From Taurinivorans muris (GTDB lineage: Bacteria > Desulfobacterota > Desulfovibrionia > Desulfovibrionales > Desulfovibrionaceae): a DNA stretch of 64,000 bases. The stretch covers positions 1,488,001 through 1,552,000 of the forward strand of contig NZ_CP065938.1 of the NCBI RefSeq assembly GCF_025232395.1. The letters run 5' to 3'. This document shows, piece by piece, positions 43,859-52,933 of the stretch (the first letter of the stretch is position 1; the number at the start of each line of letters is the position of its first letter). Below the pieces are notes generated by a model that did not search any database, had not been told where the DNA came from, and saw only the letters and a program-made list of their open reading frames with translations. The translations under genes and the position numbers were made by a program.

Positions 43859-44403
43859 TCTTCTTCCACCTCTTTAGAAAGCGCTTTCTTGCTTTCTTCC
43901 ATAGCTTCTTGGTCGGGGTCGGCGATTTCAATATGCAAAATATATTTCATCACGTTCACCTGCACGATACGGATCGCCATAAGGGTAAAGCTCAATGGGA
44001 ACACGAGGTATACATAGCCTAAATCCCAGTCGAGAGCAGGAGTGTAATAAGGAAATTCCCTCAAATCAAGCACGGCGAGCAAACCGTAATACGCCATGAC
44101 AAGGGAAAAACCTATCCAAATCACGTCACCGACAAATAAGAACAGATTGGTCACCCATTGCGGCGCTTTCATAAATTGAACGGTCACACGGTTCAAAGCG
44201 CAAAGACGGGTTGCGTAGCAAGCCCCGAACAGAATGAACCAGATAAAGGCGTAGCGGGCAATTTCTTCAGTCCAGCTCAAAGACATATTGATTTGTCTGA
44301 GAACAATTTGCATAAAAACAACAAGGACAAAGAAAACGAGCAAAAATTGACACAAATAACTCTCAAAATGGTCAAAAAGTGCTTTTAAAGCGTTTTTAAG
44401 CAT
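43852..44403 (-). CDS. TRAP transporter small permease DctQ
   Basis: 183 residues, four membrane segments, with the signature LSWTEEIARYAFIWFILFGA. ATG 44403 has GGAGGAGG upstream. It is the first gene of the dctQMP operon. A truncated near-identical copy lies at 39.0-39.3 kb, which implies recent duplication or recombination. Confidence 0.92.
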   Translation of the reverse strand: MLKNALKALFDHFESYLCQFLLVFFVLVVFMQIVLRQINMSLSWTEEIARYAFIWFILFGACYATRLCALNRVTVQFMKAPQWVTNLFLFVGDVIWIGFSLVMAYYGLLAVLDLREFPYYTPALDWDLGYVYLVFPLSFTLMAIRIVQVNVMKYILHIEIADPDQEAMEESKKALSKEVEEEC

Positions 44404-44582
44404 GAAACCTCCTCCAATGTATCAAAACTCAAGATGAGTTCAATGTTATGGCATATATTTCTTTCCTCATCTTCTTAACGTTCCGTATTTTCACTGCGGA
44501 ACAACGCCAAAAACGAAATCCTCACTTTCGTTTCCGCCAAAGACTGGAAAGAACCATTCACGCCATGTCAAAAAAGAAAAAC

Positions 44583-44659
44583 ATATGCAACGTTGGCATA
44601 TTTTTGACAATTCTTTTTGTATGTAGGATAATTTTAACTAATTGTTCTTTTTGTGTCAA
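44583..44659. promoter_or_regulatory. Overlapping face-to-face promoters for dctQMP and rlmN, with a palindrome
   Basis: Minus: TTGACA (44659-44654), 17 bases, TAAAAT (44636-44631), toward dctQ. Plus: TTGACA (44604-44609), 17 bases, GATAAT (44627-44632), toward rlmN. The -10 boxes overlap by two bases. An operator-like inverted repeat ATATGC-N7-GCATAT (44583-44601) sits beside the plus-strand -35 and in the early transcribed part of the minus-strand unit. Confidence 0.7.
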
Positions 44660-44832
44660 TCAATTTTTTTAAATAATTCTTAACAATTCCGCGCCGGCTT
44701 TTCCTCATCCCCTCCCCTCAAAGAAAGCCCCGACCGCTTCTTTTCGCCCGTTTTCCCGCCCAAACTTTAACTTTATTTTTTTTCTGAAAGGGACTATATA
44801 TATGGGGCAATTTACAGACATCAAAGGCAAAC

Positions 44833-45912
44833 ATGAATACCAAGATCAACCTCAACTCCCTTGGCTACCAAGAACTTGAGAATTTCGTAACAAAAGAGCT
44901 GCTTTTACCCAAATACAGAACCGCACAGCTTTGGAACTGGATTTGGGCGAAAAACTGCACGGATTTTGAAAGCATGTCGGACATCGCCAAAAAAACAAGG
45001 GAACGCCTGCAGGAAAAAGCCTATTTATTTCGCCCTGCTATCGAAAAAGTCAGCAAAAGCAAGGACGGCACGACAAAATTCCTGCTCAGGCTTGAAGACG
45101 GAGAACTCATTGAAACCGTCCTTATTCCGAGCATAGCCAAGGACGGAAACGGACGCGTGACCCAATGCCTTTCCACGCAGGTGGGCTGCGCCATGGGCTG
45201 CACGTTTTGCAGCACGGGAAAGCTCGGCTTCACCCGCAATATGAGCATGGGGGAAATCTTGGGGCAAGTGCAGACAGCCCGCCATTATCTGGAAGACACG
45301 CACCCCGAACGCCCCATTATCAGAAATTTGGTCTTCATGGGCATGGGCGAACCCTTGCTTAATTTTGAAAATTTGATGAAAAGTCTGGAAACGCTGCACC
45401 ATAAAAAGGGGCTCGCCTTTTCCGCCCGCCGCATCACCGTTTCCACATGCGGCATACAAAAAGGCTTGCGGGAACTGGGCGAGAGCAACCTCGCCTATTT
45501 GGCGGTATCCCTGCACACTCCCACGCAGGAAAAACGCGCCATGCTCATGCCCAAAGCCTCCAAGTGGCATTTGGAAGATCTGCTTTCCGCTCTTGAAAAA
45601 TACACCTTGCACGCAAGGGAACGCATGACGTTGGAATATCTTGTCATCGGCGGCGTCAACGACACCGCGGAAGACGCGGGGGAACTTGTCAAAATCTGTT
45701 CGCGCCTCAAAGCGAAACTCAATCTCATCCCTTACAATGACACGCCAAACTCCCCTTATAAGGCTCCCAGCCCTGAAAATCTTCTGCAATTTGAAAAAAA
45801 ACTTTGGGCAAAAAACATTACCGCCATTATCCGCAAAAGCAAAGGACAAGACATTGAAGCCGCATGCGGACAACTGCGCGCCGAATATGAAATTGCCAAA
45901 AATAAAGGATAG
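44833..45912 (+). CDS. rlmN: Dual-specificity 23S rRNA/tRNA adenine-C2 methyltransferase RlmN
   Basis: 359 residues. Radical-SAM cluster cysteines are C119, C123 and C126 in GCAMGCTFCSTGK; the methyl-carrying cysteine near the C-terminus is C345 in EAACGQL. GMGEPLLN is the SAM-contact GGE-like motif. It methylates A2503 of 23S rRNA and A37 of some tRNAs. It starts a compact run (rlmN, C_GCxxG_C_C protein, BPL_N protein, fmt, rsmB-like) with gaps of two to ten bases, so probably one operon. A Cfr-type enzyme is less likely given these operon partners. Confidence 0.95.
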   Translation: MNTKINLNSLGYQELENFVTKELLLPKYRTAQLWNWIWAKNCTDFESMSDIAKKTRERLQEKAYLFRPAIEKVSKSKDGTTKFLLRLEDGELIETVLIPSIAKDGNGRVTQCLSTQVGCAMGCTFCSTGKLGFTRNMSMGEILGQVQTARHYLEDTHPERPIIRNLVFMGMGEPLLNFENLMKSLETLHHKKGLAFSARRITVSTCGIQKGLRELGESNLAYLAVSLHTPTQEKRAMLMPKASKWHLEDLLSALEKYTLHARERMTLEYLVIGGVNDTAEDAGELVKICSRLKAKLNLIPYNDTPNSPYKAPSPENLLQFEKKLWAKNITAIIRKSKGQDIEAACGQLRAEYEIAKNKG

Positions 45913-45914
45913 TT

Positions 45915-46370
45915 ATGAACACACGTGCTGATTTTGCAAAAAACAAGAACGCGCAGGGCGTCAACTGCGCGCAGGCTATCGCCCTCGCTTATCAGGATTT
46001 GGTCTCTGTCGAACCGAAATATCTTTATCAAATGGCGGAAGGTTTCGGCGGCGGCATGGGACAAATGCAGCAAACGTGCGGGCTCTTGACCGGGCTTTAT
46101 CTTATTGTCGGGCTTCTTTTCAGCGACGGCGATATGGAAAAAGGGCAAACGAAATCCGTTACGTATGAAAAAGTACGCTCCCTGCACCACGCCTTCAAAC
46201 AGGAATTCGGCGCTGTCGACTGTCTTGAACTTCTGCACGGTGAAAAACCCGGCTCAAAAAAATGCCATGACAAATTTCCCCGCGCCTGCAAAATCTTCGA
46301 GGCGTTTCTCGCCCAAAACAACATGGAATTTCCCGAAAATCCAAGTTTTCTTCTCGATAAACGGAACTGA
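45915..46370 (+). CDS. C_GCAxxG_C_C family protein
   Basis: 151 residues with the family's spaced cysteines: VNCAQA near residue 19, then the glycine-rich GFGGGMGQMQQTCGLLTG, then later C residues in VDCLELL, KKCHDKFPRACK. The family is small and redox-related, and its biochemical role is not established. It begins two bases after rlmN and ends two bases before the next gene. Confidence 0.8.
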   Translation: MNTRADFAKNKNAQGVNCAQAIALAYQDLVSVEPKYLYQMAEGFGGGMGQMQQTCGLLTGLYLIVGLLFSDGDMEKGQTKSVTYEKVRSLHHAFKQEFGAVDCLELLHGEKPGSKKCHDKFPRACKIFEAFLAQNNMEFPENPSFLLDKRN

Positions 46371-46372
46371 CC

Positions 46373-47683
46373 ATGCTTGCCGTTTTATGGGACGCTTCAC
46401 CGCTTTGGGGACATCTGGCGCTCAACACCGTCATTCAGACGGGCTTGCCTTATGAAATTGTCACGGCTAAGGAATGCCAAGAAAATATTTTAAAGGAAAA
46501 AGCCTTTAACGTTCTTATCGTCCCCGGAGGAGCAGGAAAACAAAAAGCGAATCTGCTCGGGCAAAAAGGCATGGAAGCAGTCCGAAACTTCGTTGCGGAA
46601 GGCGGCGCGTATCTCGGTTTCTGCGGCGGCGCCGGACTCGCCCTTGAGGACGGCTTAGCCCTTTGCCCATGGGGACGGGACTTTTACGAAGGCAGGATCG
46701 AGCACAGGATTTCCGGGCACATTTACTGCGATATTTTTGCCGACAACCTTATTCCGCAAGACATGAAAAAAGCGAGCCTGCCCGTATGGTGGCCGGGACG
46801 TTTTCAAGAACCAGGCAAAGAAGAAATCGCCCGAACTCCCTCAAAAGGCGAAGTCCGGGTACTCGCCCGCTACCGTGAAATGGGAGAAGATTTTTACAGC
46901 CATGACCTGCCTGTTTGCTCATTGCCGCAAAATACCCTTGAAGATTGGGAAAATGTTTACGGCGTGCGCTTAAAACCCAAACTTTTGGACGGACAGCCCG
47001 CAATTATTGCAGGCAGCTATGGCAAAGGACAATATATTTTAAGTTACAGCCATTTGGAAACGGCGGATTCCAAAGATGCAAACCAAATTCTCGCCCACAT
47101 GCTCAAATCCCTTCTGACGGGAACGGACGCGGGCAAGCTCACAGCCACCGGAACAGCCTTTGAAGTCAGAGGCGGGGGACTATGCAAAAACATTTTGAAT
47201 ACCGATGAGTTCTCGCCCCGGTGGATACAAACGGATTTTCAAACCACATGGCCGCTTTTGCGGGAACTTGACGGTCAACTGCAAAAAGTCTTTCAGCTCG
47301 GCGAAAATCTGCACCTCCTGTTTCGGCGCAATGATTGGCTTTATGGCTGGGACACCAATGTGCACGGCTCGCAGCTCAACGCCCTGCGCATCGCGCTCGC
47401 CCGCTCACTTGTCCTGCCTTCCACCGAAAAACGCGAGGAATACATCATAAAGCAAGGGCTGACCTTTGCCGAAAACATGCTCCTTTTCATCCATGGCACG
47501 GAAAATTGGTTTTTGGCAAGAAAACTCTGCAACAGCCTTGCGGAGAACGAGCGAATTTCCCCCGAACTTATGGAATCACAGCGCAAAGAGCTTTTCGGAA
47601 TGCTCATGTACGGCGGAGGACGCTGCGGAGAGCTCATAGCATGGCTTGACACCTTTCTTTTACTCGGAAAACAAGAAAAATAA
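46373..47683 (+). CDS. BPL_N domain protein (class I glutamine amidotransferase-like fold)
   Basis: 436 residues. The first ~250 resemble the biotin-protein-ligase N-terminal domain, a DJ-1/PfpI-like fold: VLIVPGGAGKQ, then the nucleophile-elbow region AYLGFCGGAGLAL with a cysteine at the elbow. The remainder is a helical domain not recognised. Enzymatic activity is uncertain. It is sandwiched between translation-related genes; its stop codon TAA overlaps the ribosome-binding site of fmt. Confidence 0.7.
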   Translation: MLAVLWDASPLWGHLALNTVIQTGLPYEIVTAKECQENILKEKAFNVLIVPGGAGKQKANLLGQKGMEAVRNFVAEGGAYLGFCGGAGLALEDGLALCPWGRDFYEGRIEHRISGHIYCDIFADNLIPQDMKKASLPVWWPGRFQEPGKEEIARTPSKGEVRVLARYREMGEDFYSHDLPVCSLPQNTLEDWENVYGVRLKPKLLDGQPAIIAGSYGKGQYILSYSHLETADSKDANQILAHMLKSLLTGTDAGKLTATGTAFEVRGGGLCKNILNTDEFSPRWIQTDFQTTWPLLRELDGQLQKVFQLGENLHLLFRRNDWLYGWDTNVHGSQLNALRIALARSLVLPSTEKREEYIIKQGLTFAENMLLFIHGTENWFLARKLCNSLAENERISPELMESQRKELFGMLMYGGGRCGELIAWLDTFLLLGKQEK

Positions 47684-47693
47684 GGATATGGAT

Positions 47694-48704
47694 ATGCGTA
47701 TCGTCTACATGGGAACACCTTTTTTCGCGGCGGAAATTTTAAAACGCCTGCATGCTGAAAACAAAGATGAAATCATTGCCGTGTACACCCAGCCCGACAA
47801 ACTCGGAGGCAGGGGAAAAAACAAACTTATCGAGCCTGAGACGAAAATTCTCGCCAAAGAGCTGGGTATTCCCGTTTACCAGCCTGAAAAATTCAGAAAT
47901 AATCCTGAAGCCGCCGCCAAGCTCAAAGCCTTGAATCCGGATATTTTGGTCATCGCCGCCTACGGCATGCTTTTGCCGCAGGAAGTTTTGGATATTCCCC
48001 AATTCGGAGCGTACAATGTCCACGCTTCCTTGCTTCCAAAATACCGCGGGGCCGCCCCGGTACAGCGCTGCCTCTTAAATGGCGATACGCTGACCGGAGT
48101 GACCATTATGCGCATGGAAGCAGGGCTCGATACCGGTCCGGCTCTTTTGCAGCAAGCCATTTCCATTGACGATACGGAAGAAAATCATCATAATTCCGGC
48201 ACCCTGCTTATGGATATGGCCCGTTCCGGAGCGACGCTTCTGCTTGAAGCCCTGGACCTTATCCGAAACGGCGACATAACGCTGATCCGACAAAACGGGG
48301 AACTCGCCACCCACGCGGCAAAACTCACAAAACAAGAAGCGCAGACCGATTTTACAAAAACAAGTTTGGAAGTCCATAATCACGTGCGCTGTTTTTCCCC
48401 GAATCCGGGAGCGACGGCAAACCTTGTTTTGGAGGGAAAAGAACCTGTCGCCGTGCGCATTGAAGCGGGCTATCCTTTGGAGCGCACGGATTTTTCCCCG
48501 ACTGAAGAACAAAAGCAAGCCCTCTGCGGCGAAATTGTCGGCATATATGAAAAATACATAGCCGTAAAATGCCGTGACAGTTTTTACGGCATACGCTCTT
48601 TGCGTTTGGCGGGCAAACCCAGCATTGACGCAAAATCCTTTCAAAACGGCTATTACCGCAATAATCCCCGCGCTTCTTTTGCCCTGCCGACAGAACGGAA
48701 TTAA
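47694..48704 (+). CDS. fmt: Methionyl-tRNA formyltransferase
   Basis: 336 residues from ATG 47694, seven bases after AAGGA; an in-frame ATG two codons earlier is less well placed. Features: MRIVYMGTPFFAAEIL, the folate/catalytic motif NVHASLLPKYRGAAP (catalytic Asn and His), and MEAGLDTGP. It formylates initiator Met-tRNA. The usual partner def is not next to it in this window. Confidence 0.96.
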   Translation: MRIVYMGTPFFAAEILKRLHAENKDEIIAVYTQPDKLGGRGKNKLIEPETKILAKELGIPVYQPEKFRNNPEAAAKLKALNPDILVIAAYGMLLPQEVLDIPQFGAYNVHASLLPKYRGAAPVQRCLLNGDTLTGVTIMRMEAGLDTGPALLQQAISIDDTEENHHNSGTLLMDMARSGATLLLEALDLIRNGDITLIRQNGELATHAAKLTKQEAQTDFTKTSLEVHNHVRCFSPNPGATANLVLEGKEPVAVRIEAGYPLERTDFSPTEEQKQALCGEIVGIYEKYIAVKCRDSFYGIRSLRLAGKPSIDAKSFQNGYYRNNPRASFALPTERN

Positions 48705-48713
48705 GGAAAAATC

Positions 48714-50054
48714 ATGCTAAAGCTGCCGAACCTGCCAAAACTGCGGGAACTCGCTTTAGAATGCCTTTTGCAAAAAGCAGGAAACACGCCTTTTCCCGTG
48801 CTGTTGGAAAAGGCTTTCGCTCAAATTCCCGCACACGGGCATTCGAGCCAAGACAGGGCATGCCTCATGGCTCTTTGTTACGGGGTTTTGCGAAATGCGG
48901 GACTTCTCAAACAAATCTGTCTAAGTCACTGCAAAAAAAAGCCCGGTCCGGCAATGGAAACATGCCTCTGCCTCGCCCTGTTTGAAATTTTTTTCATGAA
49001 TAAAAGCGAGTACGCCGTTGTCAATGAATATGCAAATCTCATCAAAAAGCGTGAAGGACAAAGCAAAGCCCATGCCGTCAATGCTATTTTGCGCACTATT
49101 TTAAAAAATAAAAATACGGCGGCAGAAAATCTTGCGCACTATCAGGAACAAATAAAAACAAAAATTCCCGATAATCGGATCCCCAATAAAAAGGCTTTGC
49201 GCAAACTGCACCAACTAGCCGATTTGTCAGAACTTTTTACAAATAATATTCATAAGAGCTTTTATCAGCTCCTTGCCGAAGAAAGTTTTTACGCCCCGAT
49301 TCCGAGTTTTCGCCTCAATCCGCAAAAAAACGAATTGCCCCAACATGCCGAATTATTCAGCCAAAGCATAGTTTTTTTCCCAGAACAAAAAACTCAAGAA
49401 CGCGCGCAGGAACAAATCCTGCCCCTCGCCAAACAGGGCATTCTTTCAAGACAAGGCGTTTCTTCCGCCCTTTTTGCGGAGAAAATCGCCGCTTTCATTC
49501 AGGAAAAAAATCTCGGCACAGCGCCGTTATGGGATATGTGCTGCGGACGCGGAGGAAAAAGCCTCGCCCTTTTGGAAAAAAATATCCGCGTCAGCATGGT
49601 CAGCGAACCGAACAGCGAACGCCTTGAAGCATTCAAAACCCAACTTTCACGCCTTGGTTTGCCCTCTCCGCAAATCATGGAAGGACTTGCCGAAAAAATG
49701 GCTCAAGACAGGAAATTTCCTCTTATCCTGCTTGACAGCCCCTGCTCCACATCAGGCACCATAGCCCGCAATCCTGAAGTAAAATACCGTATCAGCGAAG
49801 AAAGCCTTGCGGAAATTTCGCTCATTCAAGAAAAACTCCTGCGCCTCGCTTCTGAACATTTAGAAGACAAGGGCTGCCTTTTTTACTGCACGTGTTCCGT
49901 TTTTGAATGTGAAAACAAGGAACAGATAAAAAAACTCCTTGCCGAAGTTCCCGCCATGCACTGCCTGCACGAGGAATACCTCGTTCCCTCCCGATTAAAC
50001 CCCGCGTTCAAAGGGCATGACATCCTCTATTTCGCCATTTTACAGAAAGAATAA
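48714..50054 (+). CDS. RsmB/NOP-family rRNA (cytosine-C5) methyltransferase
   Basis: 446 residues. The N-terminal ~140 form a NusB-like RNA-binding helical domain, as in RsmB. The SAM-binding motif is WDMCCGRGGKSLALLE. The two catalytic cysteines lie in LLDSPCSTSGT (motif IV) and FYCTCSVFECEN (motif VI). The pairing with fmt just upstream is the classical fmt-rsmB order, which supports 16S rRNA C967 methylation. The motif IV sequence departs slightly from the common DAPCSG form. Confidence 0.88.
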   Translation: MLKLPNLPKLRELALECLLQKAGNTPFPVLLEKAFAQIPAHGHSSQDRACLMALCYGVLRNAGLLKQICLSHCKKKPGPAMETCLCLALFEIFFMNKSEYAVVNEYANLIKKREGQSKAHAVNAILRTILKNKNTAAENLAHYQEQIKTKIPDNRIPNKKALRKLHQLADLSELFTNNIHKSFYQLLAEESFYAPIPSFRLNPQKNELPQHAELFSQSIVFFPEQKTQERAQEQILPLAKQGILSRQGVSSALFAEKIAAFIQEKNLGTAPLWDMCCGRGGKSLALLEKNIRVSMVSEPNSERLEAFKTQLSRLGLPSPQIMEGLAEKMAQDRKFPLILLDSPCSTSGTIARNPEVKYRISEESLAEISLIQEKLLRLASEHLEDKGCLFYCTCSVFECENKEQIKKLLAEVPAMHCLHEEYLVPSRLNPAFKGHDILYFAILQKE

Positions 50055-50537
50055 GCCCCTCACAAACCAATGACTGCTGATTTGCGGCTTGGGACGTACA
50101 ATAAAAAATCCAGCTTGCTTGAAAAACTATCAAAAAACATTAACGCATTAGCTCCGCAGGAAATCATAAGCATTTTCAGGAAGACAGCTTTTGTAAAAAC
50201 TCTTTCCCCGTACCCTCTTAAAACTTTCATAATCATTTTTAACCATTCATAATGATATGGTATAAAAGTTAAAACGCTTTGAAAGGGGGCAAGGGGAAAA
50301 CGTTTGGAAAAGTTTTCTCCTTGAAAAAAAATTCTTAATGTTAAATAAAAATGCTTCAAAAGCACATAAAAACAAACCTGTTATGAGCAATGTTTAACGG
50401 GTTGAATAGTTTTATCTGTTGAAGCGGAAAGAATAATTCTCCCCCAAAAAAGCAAGAGGAAAACGATACCGAAGTACCGCGGACGGTATCCGAAAATATT
50501 CTAGGGGAGAAACGAAAAAGCACAGCCTGAAAAATTA
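50055..50537. other. Intergenic region with repeat-like mosaic
   Basis: No gene is supported. A family B repeat lies at 50270-50323. It is followed by an AACC-GTTA/TAAC-GGTT hairpin (about 50374-50403) and then a segment bounded by CTCCCCC (50438 onward) and GGGGAG near 50510, within which CGATACCG and CGGTATCCG can pair. Confidence 0.5.
50270..50323 (+). repeat. Family B interspersed repeat, copy 2
   Basis: Blocks TTAAAACGCTTTGAAAGGG, GGGGAAAAC and TTTGGAAAAG match the reverse complement of 26161-26210. Confidence 0.6.
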
Positions 50538-51527
50538 TTAAAAAATATCCTGATAGCACCGGATGGGAATTTCAAGTCCCGTCCAAAACTTAAACTGGGC
50601 TTTTGCCTGCTCAATGAACATGGTTTTGCCGTCTTGGCAAAACACGCCGTATTCCTGTGCTTTTTCCAAAAACGGCGTTTGCTTGTAGGTTAAATCATAA
50701 GCAAAACGAACACCCGTAAAATCCGCGCGGGGGCTTACCGCCTCGGCTCCCCACTGCGGGATGGTGTTCACCGCCAAATCACAGGCAAATTCTTCATGCC
50801 GCAGCGGAATGAACCGCAGTTCCGCCTTTGTGTTCAAACCATATTCCCGCATGAGATCACCATGTGCTTTAAAATGGCTGATAAGCTCCTGCGCCTGTTC
50901 TTCACGCCTTGCGCAAAGATAAACGGTTTGCAGCTCCCGCATATGCAAAAGAGCGGTCAAAACCGCGCAAGCCGCCCCGCCGGCACCATAAACCAAAACG
51001 GAATGAAAAGGGGGATTATTGTGAAAATAAGCTTCCAAGGGAGCGAAAAAACCTGCTATATCCGTGTTTTCCGCAACCAATTCGCCTTTATCCCAATAAA
51101 GCGTATTCGCAGCGCCGGCAAGCCGCGCTTTATACCCAATCCTGTCCGCAGCCTGCAAGACCGCCTTTTTATGAGGAATGGTGACGGAAAGCCCTTGCAG
51201 CGGAAAAGAAAAATCCTGTCCGGCATAAGGAACGAGTTTCAAATTTTTCTGATATAAACCGCCTTGGCAGCCAAGATAGGAATAGGGAATAAATCCGCCC
51301 TCCTGAAACAACGGAACATCATGCGCCCGTGAAACGTCCCGAGCGTGCGAAACCGTATTCCCCGTTTGGTTTCCCGCGTGAAAATACTGCATAAAAGCGG
51401 AAAAATCCTCCACTTCATACGCAAAATAGCGCGCCTCGATTTGATAAAAATCAAAAGCGCGCTGATGTATCAAAGGACTGAGACTGTGAAGTACCGGATT
51501 TCCGATAACCGCATATTGTTTTTTCAT
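50538..51527 (-). CDS. aroE: Shikimate dehydrogenase with an enlarged substrate domain
   Basis: 329 residues from ATG 51527; a GTG three codons earlier is possible. Substrate motif HSLSPLIHQRAFD and the catalytic lysine motif LSVTIPHKKAV are present, as are NTDIAGF and the NADP glycine loop VYGAGGAACAVL. Family members are about 270-290 residues. The extra length lies between residues ~50 and ~100, where a 45-residue insertion (with HARDVSRAHDVPLF) separates the two substrate motifs. It should reduce 3-dehydroshikimate in aromatic amino acid synthesis. Confidence 0.9.
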   Translation of the reverse strand: MKKQYAVIGNPVLHSLSPLIHQRAFDFYQIEARYFAYEVEDFSAFMQYFHAGNQTGNTVSHARDVSRAHDVPLFQEGGFIPYSYLGCQGGLYQKNLKLVPYAGQDFSFPLQGLSVTIPHKKAVLQAADRIGYKARLAGAANTLYWDKGELVAENTDIAGFFAPLEAYFHNNPPFHSVLVYGAGGAACAVLTALLHMRELQTVYLCARREEQAQELISHFKAHGDLMREYGLNTKAELRFIPLRHEEFACDLAVNTIPQWGAEAVSPRADFTGVRFAYDLTYKQTPFLEKAQEYGVFCQDGKTMFIEQAKAQFKFWTGLEIPIRCYQDIF

Positions 51528-51566
51528 GTGCTTCACAGCCTCTTCTTATTCTTCGCTTCTTGCTTC

Positions 51567-52928
51567 CTAGTCCAATTCTTTCTCGTCAGCCATAAAGACA
51601 TCATCTTCAAACCGGTCTTGATCGGCGGTCAATTCCTCGGGAACTTCATTGTAATCGCTGCGTTTTTTCATTATGATCACACGCTTGAGCACTCCGTCCC
51701 CGACGCTTCTTGTCTGCACATCGGGTTCGTCCTGTAAAGCAAGGTGAATGACGCGGCGCTGATAAGCGCTCATGGGGCGCGTTGATTGGGAGCGTCCTGT
51801 TTTGCGAAGCCTGTCCGCAAGCATTAACGCCAAAGACTGCATACGGTCATCTTGGCGTTGGTGGTAATCGCCGGTATCAAGCTGAATGCGGACCTGCACC
51901 TGCATTTTCGTCGTGATGATGCGGGCGGCAAGATATTGCACGGCAGCCAAATGCTGTCCCTCACGCCCGATAAGAAGTCCGGAATCTTCGCTTTCGACTT
52001 TCACGAGAACGCGGTTTTCTTCAACGTTCACCTCAAGAGCGGTAATTTCCCCCACAATGGGACGGACAAGAGCGGTAACGGTTTCCCGCACCGTTTGCTT
52101 CAATTTTTCCTGGTCCAACTCAAGCAAATTGATACGCGGCAGCTGCACGCTTTCGTAATCCGCGCTGTTTTCAATAGTTGAATAGGCATGGTTTTGCGGA
52201 CGTTTTGGCTGATAATAACGGGATTTGCGGTCTGTTTTATCATATTTCTCATACTTGTCATAACGGGGGCGGTCCGTTTTTTCAAAGCGGCCGCTTTTTT
52301 CCTGACGATCATACTTGGCATATTTGCCGCCGCGCTCATACGCATTATCGCGCTGTTCATAACGTCCGTGATTATTATGCGGATATCGGGAAAAACGGGA
52401 GTTCGCCCTTTGGTAACGGCCGTTTCTGTTTTCATATTGTCCGCTGGCGATAATTTCCGCTTCCGTCATGTTGCCGAGCAAATTCGCCTTTTGCATGGCT
52501 TCCCTGTCCATAGCTTCAAGCTGGTATTCATCAAGCTCTTCTTCACCATGAGCGGCGTTTTCCGCCTGAATTTTGGCAAGGAAACGTTTTTGGCTTTCGC
52601 CCTCTTCCTCGTCTTCGGCAAAAACCTGTTTTTCGGCTCGGGGTTTCTTATATTCCGTTTTTTCCTGTGCCGGACGGTTTTTGGCTTTTGTATTGCGATT
52701 ATACGGTTTTTGTTTTTTACCCTCGTCACCGGGCATATTGAAATCGGACAAAGAAGCGAGCCTTGCGCGGATTTTGGCTTTTCTTGCTCCTATAATGCCG
52801 AAAACACCCATTTTTGCGTCTTCGACAATCTCGATTTCAAGCTTTTCCCGCTCCGTACCGAAAAAGGCGCATGCATCCTGTATCGCTTGATCTATGTTTT
52901 TTGATTGAAACTCTTTAAAATTACTCAT
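51567..52928 (-). CDS. RNA-binding protein Jag/KhpB (Jag-N, KH and R3H domains)
   Basis: 453 residues. Jag-N domain at the start (KEFQSKNIDQAIQDACAFFG ... GVFGIIGARKAKI). A long low-complexity linker follows (about residues 60-270), rich in Arg, Tyr, Lys and Asp with repeated YDK/YEK steps. The C-terminal KH (LIGREGQHLAAVQYLAARI) and R3H (PMSAYQRRVIHLALQD) domains bind RNA. The linker is longer than in most homologues. It follows yidC by five bases in the conserved rpmH-rnpA-yidD-yidC-jag order. Confidence 0.9.
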   Translation of the reverse strand: MSNFKEFQSKNIDQAIQDACAFFGTEREKLEIEIVEDAKMGVFGIIGARKAKIRARLASLSDFNMPGDEGKKQKPYNRNTKAKNRPAQEKTEYKKPRAEKQVFAEDEEEGESQKRFLAKIQAENAAHGEEELDEYQLEAMDREAMQKANLLGNMTEAEIIASGQYENRNGRYQRANSRFSRYPHNNHGRYEQRDNAYERGGKYAKYDRQEKSGRFEKTDRPRYDKYEKYDKTDRKSRYYQPKRPQNHAYSTIENSADYESVQLPRINLLELDQEKLKQTVRETVTALVRPIVGEITALEVNVEENRVLVKVESEDSGLLIGREGQHLAAVQYLAARIITTKMQVQVRIQLDTGDYHQRQDDRMQSLALMLADRLRKTGRSQSTRPMSAYQRRVIHLALQDEPDVQTRSVGDGVLKRVIIMKKRSDYNEVPEELTADQDRFEDDVFMADEKELD

Positions 52929-52933
52929 TATGA

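Noticed and set aside
45025-45873. 282-codon minus-strand frame opposite rlmN
   Set aside because: Shadow of rlmN, whose catalytic residues are all identified.
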